Source: Uloborus plumipes (Eukaryota; Arthropoda; Arachnida; Araneae; Uloboridae). Taken from it: a stretch of 64,000 nt of DNA. Shown here piece by piece: positions 36,919-47,652 of the stretch. The position numbers and the translations under genes were made by a program. The DNA lies in the NCBI GenBank assembly GCA_038373865.1, contig JAXGGA010004422.1, positions 1 through 64,000 of the forward strand, given 5' to 3'. Each line of letters begins with the position of its first letter. Position 1 is the first letter of the stretch. The notes under the pieces were generated by a model. That model was not told the origin of the DNA. It did no database searches and was given only the letters and a program-made list of their open reading frames with translations.

Positions 36919-37254
36919 TGTGGGTGCATTTGCTACAGTTCTGCCTCAGCCCTGGCTTACGGGCGGTAACTCATTGCACATGTGTTTTAGTGCTCACTTT
37001 TTATGTTTGATTTAATAAAATAAAATCATATCATTTTTTACACTTATCACTTTTTTTTATATTTTAAAACTTACGAATAACTAACATGACAATTTAGAAA
37101 TAAACCCAAATTATTACTTTTCATATAAAAACATAAAACATGCATCATTTATTTTATTAGCGAAAACATTTTCAAATCAACATGCGTAAATAAGTAGTAA
37201 ACTGATATTTTAATTAAATAAAAAAGTTAAAGTTAACTTGAAAACACCCTTTTT

Positions 37255-37530
37255 ACTACGCTTTTATTAGTTTCACATGTGGGTATGTATGTAACTCTGA
37301 ATAAAAGATAAAATTCACGTCTTTTACAAACACAAAAGTAATATATTTAACACTATTATTAATACTAAAGGATAAACTATATTATTACATGTTGATACAT
37401 TATAAGTGTTTTACTTATTTGTATTTAACTCTGAATAAAAGATAAAACTAACGTTCCTTGCAAATATAAAAGTAATATATTTAATACTATTGTGAATACT
37501 GAAGGGCTAAACTGTGTTACATGCTAATGT
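37255..37530 (+). repeat. tandem repeat of about 135 bp, two units
   Basis: The phrase TAACTCTGAATAAAAGATAA occurs near 37291 and 37426, and AAAAGTAATATATTTAA follows each at matching distance. The same repeat is present in reverse orientation at 59340-61035, where a Tc1-like element interrupts it. Confidence 0.8.
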
Positions 37531-37540
37531 ATTTTATAAG

Positions 37541-38159
37541 CAGGGTTGCCAGATTTAAGAACTGTAAATGCGGGACAGGCTTCAGGGGGGGGGCGGAATG
37601 AGGTCTAAAAGTCGATTTTTTACATCTTTGACTTTAACATCAAGCTTGTCTCACAAATGTATTCATGAAGAAAAAGCAATATACAATGAACATATGAATA
37701 GAAACTTTATTTGTTACCATTGCATAGTTATTTTACTTCATGAATATTAGTGGGAAAAGTTTTAACAGTAAATATTGTGAAAGTTCGTAAGTCTCTGTTA
37801 TTGACCCCCTTTTTCCTAAAATAAGGGTCAATAAAATCATTTGCAAAGATCTACACCACTTTTACAATGAAATACATCTTTGTTAAATGGATTGTCACAA
37901 TAATTTCTGCTCTAGCTGATTGCAAATGATTACACTTTAGAGCAGAAAAATATTATGATTCAATCAATTTTCTTATCCATCTGTTTCACACTTTTTGTTT
38001 CACTTATTTTTTTTTCTCTCGAAATAATGTTTCATTTTGTAAAATGTTACTCCCTGCAAGATTACCGGACTTCAGCCGTTCCGTATCAAGGCTCCCCAGA
38101 GTGCAGGACAGTTTTTCAACAAGACAGTCCCTTGAAATCCAGGACGTCTGGCAATCCTG
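37541..38159. mobile_element. hAT-like non-autonomous element, CAGGGTTGCCAGA ends
   Basis: The left end is CAGGGTTGCCAGA and the right end is its complement with one change (TCTGGCAATCCTG). Flanks share TTATAAG but are offset by a base, so the expected 8-bp duplication is imperfect. Inside, the right part has GGACGTCTGG and GGACAGTTTTT phrases mirrored loosely on the left (GCGGGACAGGC). There is no transposase. A better-preserved member of the same end family is at 44849-45107. The open frame at 37955-38416 runs across the element border and is not a gene. Confidence 0.7.
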
Positions 38160-38906
38160 TTATAAGTGCACGTAAACTACTAATACATCATGATTTAAAG
38201 CTTCATGATTTGATTAACTCTAAAGCCCACAAGTTCATTAATTTCATTATGACTCAGCTTAATATACGGTCGAACCCACACCAGCAAAGCATGTCCCATC
38301 CCAGAAAAGTGATTCATGCATCCTTTTTTGGTTTCTCATCCGGTAAGCCGGATTTTTGCCTTTCCATCTCTTCAGTGGTCAGACTATACTTATATATTTT
38401 TAATCAAAACCGCTAACGAGTTTTTGTTCTTCAAAGTGGTGCTTCTCAAAAGTGGTTTTCCTTTATTAACTTCGCGCTAAGCGTGGCCTGACAGGAAATT
38501 ATTCCTTTATTTTATATTTAAAAAAAAATATCAAATCTTGGAGTAATTGCGGTTTTAAATTTACATTAACTATTGCTAACTACTAAATCCTACTAATGTT
38601 CATTCGATTATAACTCTTTGGTTAACTCCTACAGTAGTTAAGTCCAAGCTGAACCATCATAAACTATGTGATAGCTCCGACTTTCGTCAATGGTTAGTCG
38701 GCTATTCTCACTTATTCTATGCATTAGAAATTAACTAAGCAATCAATTTATGGCAATAATTTATAGCTAAGGTGGTAGTGGCGGTATACCGTTTATCCGG
38801 TATTCGAGCTATTTTAAAATTTCGTTATTTTTGCTTCCTTTTTCACACGATTTTTCTCAAAAAGTAGCTATGTATTAGCTTATGTAAAATTCTTGAAAGA
38901 GATATG
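38160..38906. other. no gene recognised
   Basis: AT-rich sequence. I see nothing I can name. Confidence 0.5.
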
Positions 38907-38908
38907 TA

Positions 38909-40509
38909 AGGGTGAATATCAGGAAAAGTGCTAATTTAAGTCACAAATGAATTTCTCAAGCACTTCCAAATAAAAACCAAAAATTTTTCTTTTCCCATAC
39001 AGTAAACTGCGTCGCACATACATCCCATGACAAAATTTTCAGGTTTTACTTTAATTTGTGACAATAGAACTCTTTTTATTGCCTCAATGTCATGTCGGCA
39101 GCGCGTCACACATTCGAATCGCAAAGTTCAAAAAAATCCTGTGGATTATAAAACATCGCAGCAGAAACAAATACAAAAGGAAATAACGTGTTTTATGTTC
39201 ATCTATGACGTTTAACTCTTGAGTTTTAGATAAAATGAATTTAGATTGATAAAAAAAAGCAATTTCTGCTTGTCACAAGTTTTCATAACATGAGGAGTGA
39301 ACCAACTTCCAGAATGATAAAATCTAGACAAAACATTTTTTGGCGCCAAAAAATTACGCTGGGAGAAGCTCTAATATGTGATGTTTCAGTTCCGATGGAA
39401 AATTTTCACTTCGGCTGCATTAAATTATAGGTAAGATTTTTTCAATCTTGACTTTTCTGTTTCTACTAAATGAAGTGTCATGTCGGCAGCGGAATTTAAG
39501 ACACAAAATAAAGTAATTTTTCAATTTATTTTTGCATAATGGAAAAGAAACCTATTGTCATGAACATGATAAGGTGTTTTTATTTTCGAATCTTCAATTA
39601 GGAATGTTCAACTATCATATTGCGGGAAATTTGTCATGTCGGCAGCGGTCATGTCGGCAGCGCCGAAGTAGAGGGTATTTGTTACGAAACTGATGCGTAC
39701 GTTACCGATGTTTTTTCGCAATTTTTTCTTCGTATTATGAGTTTGTTGAGTTTTAAAGCACAAAGGTAGATTCAAGTGCATTGTTTTTCCTGCTAAATTT
39801 TCCTATTTTAGCAGTTTATTCATTGTTTTTTAAATGCTTCAAAAACATTAATTTTTTCGCAAAATTTGAGTTTTCAAACAAAATTATTGCCTTTTTTCAC
39901 CCTCTTTTCTTTTACATCAAAATTCCGACCTTCGTTTCTAACTACTGCACCCAAAAATATAATTTTGCTTTAAAATGGAAAACTAAAGAACAGTTTAGTG
40001 AAAATCTCCCTTCCCCGCCAAACTCTGACTGTCTTGATCTAATTTCGTTTTTAAAGATTGTGTTAAGAATTTCATTTTATTTTTATTTTTAACTATTCAC
40101 CTATTTATCTGTTTGAAAAGTCGCACTTATTTAGACTTTAACTAACTTTTAATTAGTCTCTAATTTTATTTATAAAACTAAAAAGCGCTCAGGCTCTGAA
40201 AATATTATTAATTCTAAGTAATAATTATTTTGTTTTCAAACATAAAAGGTAGTGAAAGTGTTTACTTTTGTGCACTAAGTGTGAAATCTGTAATATTTGT
40301 CAGTTCGGTAGCATTCTCATCATGTCGGTAACGCTCAAAGACAACCCCCCTAAAAGAGGGGTAAATGTTCACTTTGACCATGCCCCGAATTTTTAAAAAA
40401 TATTGTTACTAATGTGTATTTGAAATACCCAATTAATTTAATTTTCTGAGTATCTATAAAAATTGAAAATTTCCATGGTCAAATTGGCACTTTTCCTGAT
40501 ATTCACCCG
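38909..40509. mobile_element. TA-flanked inverted-terminal element with reiterated CATGTCGGCAGCG
   Basis: The ends are inverted repeats GGGTGAATATCAGGAAAAGT (then GC), with TA outside (38907-38908 and 40510-40511). A GC-rich 13-mer CATGTCGGCAGCG stands out from the AT-rich interior. It occurs at 39091, 39479, 39635 and 39650, with a variant at 40321, all in the same orientation. There is no transposase. The end sequence resembles that of the element at 12417-14124 (GGGTGA...GGNAA..GTGC), suggesting one superfamily of which both are non-autonomous members. Confidence 0.8.
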
Positions 40510-40511
40510 TA

Positions 40512-40847
40512 AACAAATGTGAAAAATGCTTGTACCGTAAATAACATAAAGCACTTTTTATAATAGAAGTTAGCTTGTTTATGTATATCCGCTTTATGTA
40601 TATTGAGTTTACTGCCATTAAGTTTTCTGCCTCTTTTATAACAATGAAATTTGTCTACTCATAATAAAATGCCTCTTTGGGTTTAAACTTTGCATTATTA
40701 GTTGGGTTTAAACTTTGCATTTTATTCGTGTATTCATTCATTTAATTATTCATTTGACACTATGGAGTTTTCTCGAAAAAATTCTTACACTACGAAAAAA
40801 AGTTGTGAATTGTAACTTACTTTTAAATTCTTCCTTAGATATGTCCA
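40512..40847. other. short stretch without a gene
   Basis: It contains a local 25-bp duplication, GGGTTTAAACTTTGCATT, near 40679 and 40704. Confidence 0.55.
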
Positions 40848-41275
40848 CACTGAAAAAAATGAATGCTGTTTTTGCAGTATAATATAGTTAATTTTTTAGT
40901 AATAAACTGTAAAAAATGCTAATTTTGTGTAATAAACTGTAAAATTTTGACTTTCATAGTACTGAACTGCAAAATTGCTAATTTTGCTGTAAAAAACCAA
41001 ATTGCAGTAAAAATCAAAATTTGCAAAATTGCAAATTTTAGAGTTTATTACCATGAATTTTAGCTTAAAACTGGAACCTCTGCTGCCAGTATTATACTGT
41101 TGTTTTTACAGTATAATACGGCTAAATTTTACGGCAATAAACTGTAACATTTCTAACTTTACAGTAAAAAACTAAAATTACTAGCTTTACAATTGATTAT
41201 TGTACATTTTACAGTTTTTAATTGGAACCCGGCTGCAGTATTAACTGCAAAAACAACAGTTCATTTTTTGAAGTG
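40848..41275. mobile_element. ACTGTAAAA-rich MITE, copy 2
   Basis: The left end is CACTGAAAAAAATGAATGC and the right end reads GTTCATTTTTTGAAGTG. The interior has the family's alternating AACTGTAAAATTGC/GCAATTTTACAGT phrases and a CTGCCAGTATTATACTGT block. Confidence 0.75.
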
Positions 41276-43933
41276 CACAGATGCATTTTTTATCAAATAT
41301 ATATGTTAAGGAAAAAACATAGTATAGTAGGACAAATGCCCAAAAATTACTTATTAAGTAGTGAAAAATGCAATAACTCCTATTTCAGAGCTGAATAATA
41401 TAATTGCTTTATGAGCGAACTCTAAGAATTTATAGGACTTTGTAGACAAATTCAATGTTTTAAGATGCGAGAAATGTATTATGTTAAATGAATACTTGAA
41501 ACTAAAACACATGTGGCAGAAAGAAACCGTTGTCACTGTTTTTATCTAGGATGTAAACATTTTAGAGAGTAATAAGATATATTGCATATACTTGTTATAA
41601 AGTAAAGAGCATTTGAGTTTTGTCATAAATATATAATACTGCGATATTTTTCAGTTTACAAGTATTACTTCCAAGACAGTTTCTCGAACTAAGTACATTG
41701 ATGTGTTCTTTTATAATGCTCAATAAATATGAAAAATCTTTATTTTACTATCTTCTGATATAGAATCAGGTCTTTAGTACAAAGCCAATACCTCTACCTA
41801 ATATATAATTTTATAGAAAGGCTTCCCCACTTAACTTTTCAAAAAAAGAAATTTAAAAATTTTTTAAAAGATTCAATCTTAATTTTTCCTTTTCATTTAG
41901 AGGTATTTTGTAATTATCTACAAGCAAAACTATATAATTCGGATTTTGAAGAATTTCCATTAAAATTCCAATGAAATTTCTGTAGCATGTCTATGTTATC
42001 TAGTTTATGTGTGTCTAGCGATTTTCGACATTAAGAGGAATTATTCAAAATGCCTTTTTAGCGTGATAATATCGAAAAAAAGAGGCAAACTCTGCAAAAA
42101 AAAAAAAACTAGAAAATTCATGGGTTGAACTGGTTTTAATGCCACAATTATGCTGCATAGATTTAAAATATTTTCATTAAATAACAACCCACACACATTC
42201 AGAGCTGAATATATTTCTTAGATATATTTGCAATATTTTGAAATGATAGGCTATTTTTTGTTCAAAACTCGGAAAAATAAAAATAAAACCAAAACAAAGT
42301 TATTTTCATAATGGCCTCCTAACCGCGTTTCATTGCAATGATTATGGCATCAAGCCAACGTCAGAAAGCGAGTATAATCACTGGATAATAAATATTAATA
42401 AATAAACACCACGGAATGAGTTCACAAGAACATTATAGAGCATTTTTATTCTTTTTCCGTTTTTGTGTTTTTGTTTGCCTGCTTTATTTATTTATTTTTT
42501 CAGATGAAGTTTCTTAGCGGAATATATGTCTCATTTAAAACGCCCGAAAAAAAGGACATTAAAAGGTTCAAAAGGAAGCGTAATGATAATTGTTCCAACA
42601 TTACCCACACATTTGTATTTTGAATGTCTTATAATAATTAGAATGTGCTATCTTTCCGATTTTTAGAACATTAATGTGTGTACATAAATTTTAAAATTCC
42701 TGAAACATTCCTCAAACTACATGCATAATTTTGCTTAAAATCTATATTAGTATGAAACTAAGAGAAATAAAGCAGTCTATAGAAAAGCATACATTTGGCC
42801 CTGCACGTGACGGTTTTATTTTGAGATATTTCAAAACGTAAAAAATTTTGGGCCTAAGAAGTTACATATGCATCTGAAATTCCTTTGTAAAATAAATTTT
42901 GCTTTTAACCATTTTTTTAAGATTTTTTTCTAAAAAATAAGTAGTAAAATGTGCAAAATAAACGATCTAATTATGTGCAAACTAGATGATTATTTATTCT
43001 TTTTTAAACTAACACTGCAAAATAATTACCGGTATAAAAAGTTTTTAATGTGCAACCCATATACAGCAGGTCCTCGTTTTACCTGGAAAACTTCTATGTT
43101 CGCAACCATTTTGGAAAGAAGAATGTTCGAAGTTTAAAATGGGAAAGAAAATAGTGAAAAATACGAACTCTAATTTTATATACTTACTCTAGGTACCCTA
43201 ATTTATATTTCGGGAAAAAAATATCCATTTCAAAATATATTCAGCACAAAAAAATTGGAAGATATGCAATTAAAACTCAAAGATGCATTCGAAGACAATT
43301 TTTTGGGGTCCCGAGCAGAAAATAAGAACGGAACATATCGCTCTTTCAGTAAAATTACTGGCTGTCGAAGTAAAATATATATATATATCTACTCTTCACT
43401 GTTATAGAAAAATAAATGCAAGTGTTATACTATTATCTGAAAAAGCACTCTACGAAAGCTCGTACAGTTTGAAAAAGCAAACTGTGTGCATGCACACAAA
43501 TAATTTTAAACCATTGTTAGCTGCTATATCCCCCCCCCCCAAAAAAGGCGCAATTAATCGTGAGTGTAAAGTGGTGTAAGACACAAAACAGTGCATTTTA
43601 TACCTTCGTGAATATTGGTCGCACTGATGTAGCACTCTCTATGTTCGATTTTTTCTCCTTTTTTTATGCTTTTGATTTTTCTAAAGATAATTTAGAGTCT
43701 ATATAAGAAGTTAAATTTTGTAGTTTTTTACTTTTATTTATTTCTTTTTTGTTTCAAACTAAATACTAAACTCTGCACCTTATTTTGAGCATTTTTGCAG
43801 TTGGAAGTATGCATGAAAACTGCTGCGAAAATAGAAGTCTTACAGGTTAACCAGTCTAATTTTCTTTCATTACACAACTGGCTGCTGTAATAACGTACAT
43901 ACGTTTTTAATTGCTAATTGGGGTTTTATTTCT
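41276..43933. other. AT-rich stretch without recognisable genes
   Basis: No coding region is supported. Sequence at 42320-42450 resembles 53310-53430 and 57800-57900 (see findings). A sequence at 43068-43090, CAGCAGGTCCTCGTTTTACC, resembles a pogo/Tigger end but has no partner. Confidence 0.5.
42320..42450 (+). repeat. diverged dispersed repeat, member 1 of 3
   Basis: Shared landmarks with 53310-53430 are GCAATGATTATGGCATC/GCAATGGTTATGGCATC, GCCAACGTC/GCCAACGGA, GGATAATAAATATTA/AGATGATAAATATTA and AAGAACATTATAGAGCATTT/GAGAACATTACAGAACATTT. I cannot assign a class. Confidence 0.6.
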
Positions 43934-44060
43934 AATAGCGGTACCCGCACGGCTTTGTCCGTGGTATAAAATTAAAAGTTCATTTGTAAAATAATTGATA
44001 TATCAGAAAAAATGCTCTATTTTAGTTTTATTCAACTATAATTCCTTCAAAGTGATATAA

Positions 44061-44520
44061 AGATCTGATATGGACCCCATACTACTTAATTTTACGTGTA
44101 CATTTCTTAGTAGATGCCTTAAGTGCTAAAATAGTGCTTGGAGTGAGCAAGATAACAATTCAAACATTTGTAGCCCTAGTTTGCTACGAAACAATGCAAA
44201 AAAATATTTTACAATGATTAATCTCCTAAAGATCGTCGTTTTTAACATCATTCAGTGGATTTTTCGCAAAATATCGCCAACAGCGCCAAATTGAACCTAA
44301 ATCAAAAAAAAAAAAAAAAATTCGCCAATTTGGCGTCAAATATTTGGCGATCAAAAGCTTGGCGATATATCGCCAAGTGGTCGCGCCAATTCATATCACT
44401 TTTGTTAACCAATTCATATCACCTTGCATTAAAAACACTGATTTACCCGATAAATGGGGTAAAAATTCGAATGTTCTAAGGGGGTGCCCTTAGAACATTC
44501 GAATGCAACCCCAAGGGAGA
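44061..44520 (+). mobile_element. TTGGCGACATATCGCCAAG short element, partial copy C
   Basis: It starts AGATCTGATATGGACC and keeps the CGCCAA palindromic block (44270-44390). It loses homology after the AACATTCGAATGCAACC phrase, so the right third is missing. Confidence 0.75.
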
Positions 44521-44848
44521 TGGACAAAAATAAGCCAAAAGAGAAAATAAGAACAGTTTTGTTGATAACAGAAACCAACAGAAATCTTACAAAAGTTTAA
44601 AAGAAGAAGAAAGTTTTCTTTCCCAGCTTAAAAAACAAAACAATACATTTTCCGAAACGAAACACTTTAAAAAAAAGGAGGAAAATACCGAAATTGATAC
44701 AATATTTCGTTAATCTGTGCTTTAGGTACTCTTTTCTCGCTAAATGAACGATAGGCGCGCCAAGCGTGGTAACTCTAGCTATTTTGCGTAGTTGACTTTT
44801 TGAAAACGCGCCAAGCAGGGTCCCAAAGCATCTTCACCGGGAAAAAGA

Positions 44849-45107
44849 CAGGGTTGCCAGAGAATTGGAACAAAAAATACTATACCTCCTCTAAAAAAAT
44901 ATTACAAAATACTACTGTTTCCAAACGTTGCCAAAATCAATGTTGCTGAAATGCGAAATCTATGAAAATGGAAAAAAAAAATCTGCCAAATCTTTTAATT
45001 AAGTCATTAGTATATTGGAAACAGGGTTGCCAGAAAAATACTACGCTCCTTATTTGGGCCGAAAAAATACTACCGTAGAATCAAAAATACTACGTCTGGC
45101 AACCCTG
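44849..45107. mobile_element. hAT MITE with perfect 8-bp duplication
   Basis: The ends CAGGGTTGCCAGA and TCTGGCAACCCTG are exact inverted repeats, and the flanks GAAAAAGA (44841-44848 and 45108-45115) are identical 8-mers. Both are hallmarks of hAT elements. An extra internal CAGGGTTGCCAGA at about 45025, followed by AAAATACTACG, suggests one insertion inside another or an internal end duplication. No gene is present. Confidence 0.9.
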
Positions 45108-45659
45108 GAAAAAGAACGAAACAAAAATAAGTATGAACACGTAACCATAGTAACAACATGAAAAGTTGATTTCCGTTGATAAAATAATTCTTTTCATCTC
45201 TCTTTTCAAACAAATTTTATTATCGAGCTGAACCATTTTAGAATCGTTTGGCTTGCTTTACTGAAGGTAAGCCTTGAATTTCGGGATTCTAAAAACAATT
45301 GTTACAGCTCTTCTGATGATCGTAAAAACTTCGAAAAAACTTCATTTTGTGCAGAAAATTCCAAGCTTTCGAATGACATAAGACTTGAAAATGTGTGTGA
45401 AATATTTCTTCCCTATTTTATCGAATTTCCGCTAAGAATTCGAATAGAAAAAGAACGAAATGGAATTTTCGAAAAATCGCTTCGAGGTGCAAAACTACAT
45501 GCTACAAACTAATTTTGTGCCAAGTGGCATGAAAATCGACCGAACGGTTTTGGCGCTACGCGCGTAACAGACAGACAGACAGAAAGAAAGAAGGACAGAC
45601 AGAACCACCTTCAGCTTTATTATTAGTAGAGATTATAAATATTCACTTTTTTTATGCCA

Positions 45660-46083
45660 CATACGGTAAAAAAAAAAAAAAAAAAAAAGCCGTCGTTCTT
45701 ACAGTATAATGCTAGCAGCAGAGGTTCCAGTTCAAAACAGTAAAAACACAGTAATAAGCAGTAAAACTAGCTATTTTATAGTTTATTAGTGTAAAACTAG
45801 TAATTTTAGAGTCTATTACTATAAAACTAGTAGTTTTACAGTTTATTACTGTAAAACTAGTAATTTTGCAGTCTATTACTGTAAAATTAGCAATTTTACG
45901 ACAAAACTGGCAGTATTATACTGTAAAAACAGCAGTATAATACTAGCAACAGAAATTCCAGTTGAAAACTGTAAAATGCACTGTAATAAACTGTGAAACT
46001 AACAATTTTACAGTTTATTACTATAAAATTACTGTAAAAATAGCTGTATTATACTGTAAAAACAGCATCTGTTTTTTACAGTG
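45660..46083. mobile_element. ACTGTAAAA-rich MITE, copy 3
   Basis: The left end is disrupted by an A run (about 45667-45688). The right end, GTTTTTTACAGTG, is intact. The interior has a clean run of 32-33 bp units (CTATTACTGTAAAACTAGTA followed by ATTTTACAGT) from about 45755 to 45895, the most regular example of the family's internal tandem structure here. Confidence 0.75.
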
Positions 46084-46413
46084 TTGGAAGTAAAAGTTTT
46101 GGCAGCTTAAACTTGTCTTTTACAGTGTGGGACGTTTTCAAACTTAACAAGGAACTTCTGTTGACCACTGTTGGTGTAATTACGACTTATCGCGCTATAA
46201 TTGCCGCAATATAAAATTGAGTTTCAATTACTATATGCGTTTCAGAGACACTTTATGAACTCTGTTTCATGACACTGAACATTATAACTTTGTATTAAGC
46301 ATTTTTAATATTAACTTTGTTTGATGCCATAGGGAATCAAAGTTTTGCAAATTTAACTCGTCTTTCATAGCGTGGAGAGCTTTGAAACTAAATATGTAGT
46401 TTATTTTAACCAT
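46084..46413. other. short stretch without a gene
   Basis: AT-rich. Nothing recognised. Confidence 0.5.
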
Positions 46414-47224
46414 TTTTACTTCCTTTTACGTAGTAAAGGAAGTATTGTGATCGCGACAAAAAAATCACTCAAATTTGAGTCTAAATTTTGATTTTGCTCA
46501 CCCCCGGATGAATGTTCAGTAGTTTTTTCGACTTGTCAGCACGTGCATATGCACGTACCAACATATAAGCAGCCGAAAAATCCTTTTCAACCACCCCCGA
46601 GTTCATTACGACGCGTTTTCTCGTGACGTCTGTAGGTACGTATGTGCGGATGTATGTATGTATGTATGTGGGTCGCATAACTCAAAAACTATATGCCATA
46701 GAAGCTTCTAGCTTGGTATGTAGGCTCTGAGGATGGTCTAGTTGTGCACCTCCCCTTGTGGTTGCATTCGAATGTTCCCAAGGGGGTGTTTTACCCCTTT
46801 TTTGGGGTAAATCAGTGTTAATTTTAATGCAGACTCTAGTGATATTTATTGGCGCGACCACTTAGTGATATGTCGCCAAGCTTTTGGTCGACAAACTTTT
46901 GGTCGCCAAGTGTTTGACGCCAACTTGGCGACATATCGCCAAGTTGGCGACAAGTTTGGCGAAAAAATTATTTTTTGAATTTGGGTTCAACTTGGCGCTA
47001 TTGGCGATATTTTGCGAAAAATTTGCTGAATGATCTTAAAATCAGCAATATTTAGAAAATTAACCATTGTAAAATATTTTTTGCATTGTTTCGTGGCAGA
47101 TTAGTTGAGTAAATATTTGAATTGTTACCTTGCTCACTCCAAGCACTTTTTTTAACACTTAAGGCAACTACTAAGAAATTTACACGTAAAAGGAAGTAGT
47201 GTGGGGTTCATACCAGATTTTTTA
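46414..47224 (-). mobile_element. TTGGCGACATATCGCCAAG short element, copy D (reverse)
   Basis: This is the reverse orientation of copy A and the closest to it in sequence. The A-rich tail and ACTTCCTTTTACGTAGTAAA hairpin lie at the low-coordinate end. TACTTCC... and CCAGATTTTTTA lie at the high end. Confidence 0.8.
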
Positions 47225-47650
47225 TTTATTTATTTGCACATTATTATTTTCTATTTTTTATTTCGCCAACTTTCTTAAACATGTGCAATAAATTAAGTTC
47301 CAATTAAAATCAGCATAGATCAATAAAGTGCTACAATACTAATGTTTATCAATTTTATTGATGTGGAAAAGGAAAGTTGCTGTGTTACGTAAATTATGAG
47401 GGGGAAAAATGAACGAAAAGACAAAACTCCATAAAATATAGTAACACAGCAGGAACCCCTTTCTTAACTGGCCTAATTTGTGTGTGTTCGTGTAAGCGCG
47501 CGCATGTGTGTGTAAGATGATAGAGGTCCAATGTTACTTGAATACGTTGATATGAGAAAGTAATAGTAGAATGAGTATTAATTTAAGCAATTAAGCTTAA
47601 AGCAGTACTTATACTCATAATACTCATTACCAATTCACTAGTATGCTAAC
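47225..47650. other. no gene; short TG/CG alternating tract
   Basis: An alternating purine-pyrimidine tract (GTGTGTGTTCGTGTAAGCGC and on) lies near 47480-47513. Confidence 0.5.
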
Positions 47651-47652
47651 TA

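Larger units (their letters stand above)
36010..36992. mobile_element. hammerhead-ribozyme retroelement (retrozyme-like) multimer, locus 2
   Basis: The insertion (36023-36979) is framed by a perfect 13-bp direct repeat, ATGTGTTTTAGTG, at 36010-36022 and 36980-36992. It contains one full 273-bp unit in minus orientation (36023-36295), a partial minus unit (36296-36350), two full plus units (36351-36623 and 36624-36896) and a partial plus unit (36897-36979). The plus units run exactly from one predicted ribozyme cleavage point to the next, as expected if the template was a cleaved and then ligated or circular RNA. The units are almost identical, so the insertion looks young. There is no reading frame of note. 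Ribozyme-bearing tandem repeats with such target duplications are known as retrozymes and are linked to Penelope-like elements (established knowledge). The dependence on such an element here is inference. Confidence 0.9.
43935..45632 (-). mobile_element. non-autonomous Helitron with nested insertions
   Basis: On the minus strand it opens TCTCTACTAATAATAAAGCT, the classic Helitron 5' end, preceded by A. It continues with GTCTGTCTGTCTGTTACGCG and then GTAGCGCCAAAACCGTTCGG. It ends with the hairpin CACGGACAAAGCCGTG and the terminus GCTATT, close to the canonical CTRR-T except at the fourth base. Helitrons insert between A and T without duplicating the target (established knowledge), and the flanks agree at the 5' side. 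There is no Rep/helicase gene. It contains a partial copy of the TTGGCGA short element (44061-44520) and a hAT element with intact target duplication (44849-45107), so it is older than that hAT insertion. Confidence 0.85.

Noticed and set aside
37955..38416. 153-residue plus-strand open frame
   Set aside because: It crosses the right end of a hAT-like element and has no recognisable domain.
43068..43090. pogo/Tigger-like end CAGCAGGTCCTCGTTTTACC
   Set aside because: I found no inverted partner or TA-flanked second end, so I do not list it as an element.
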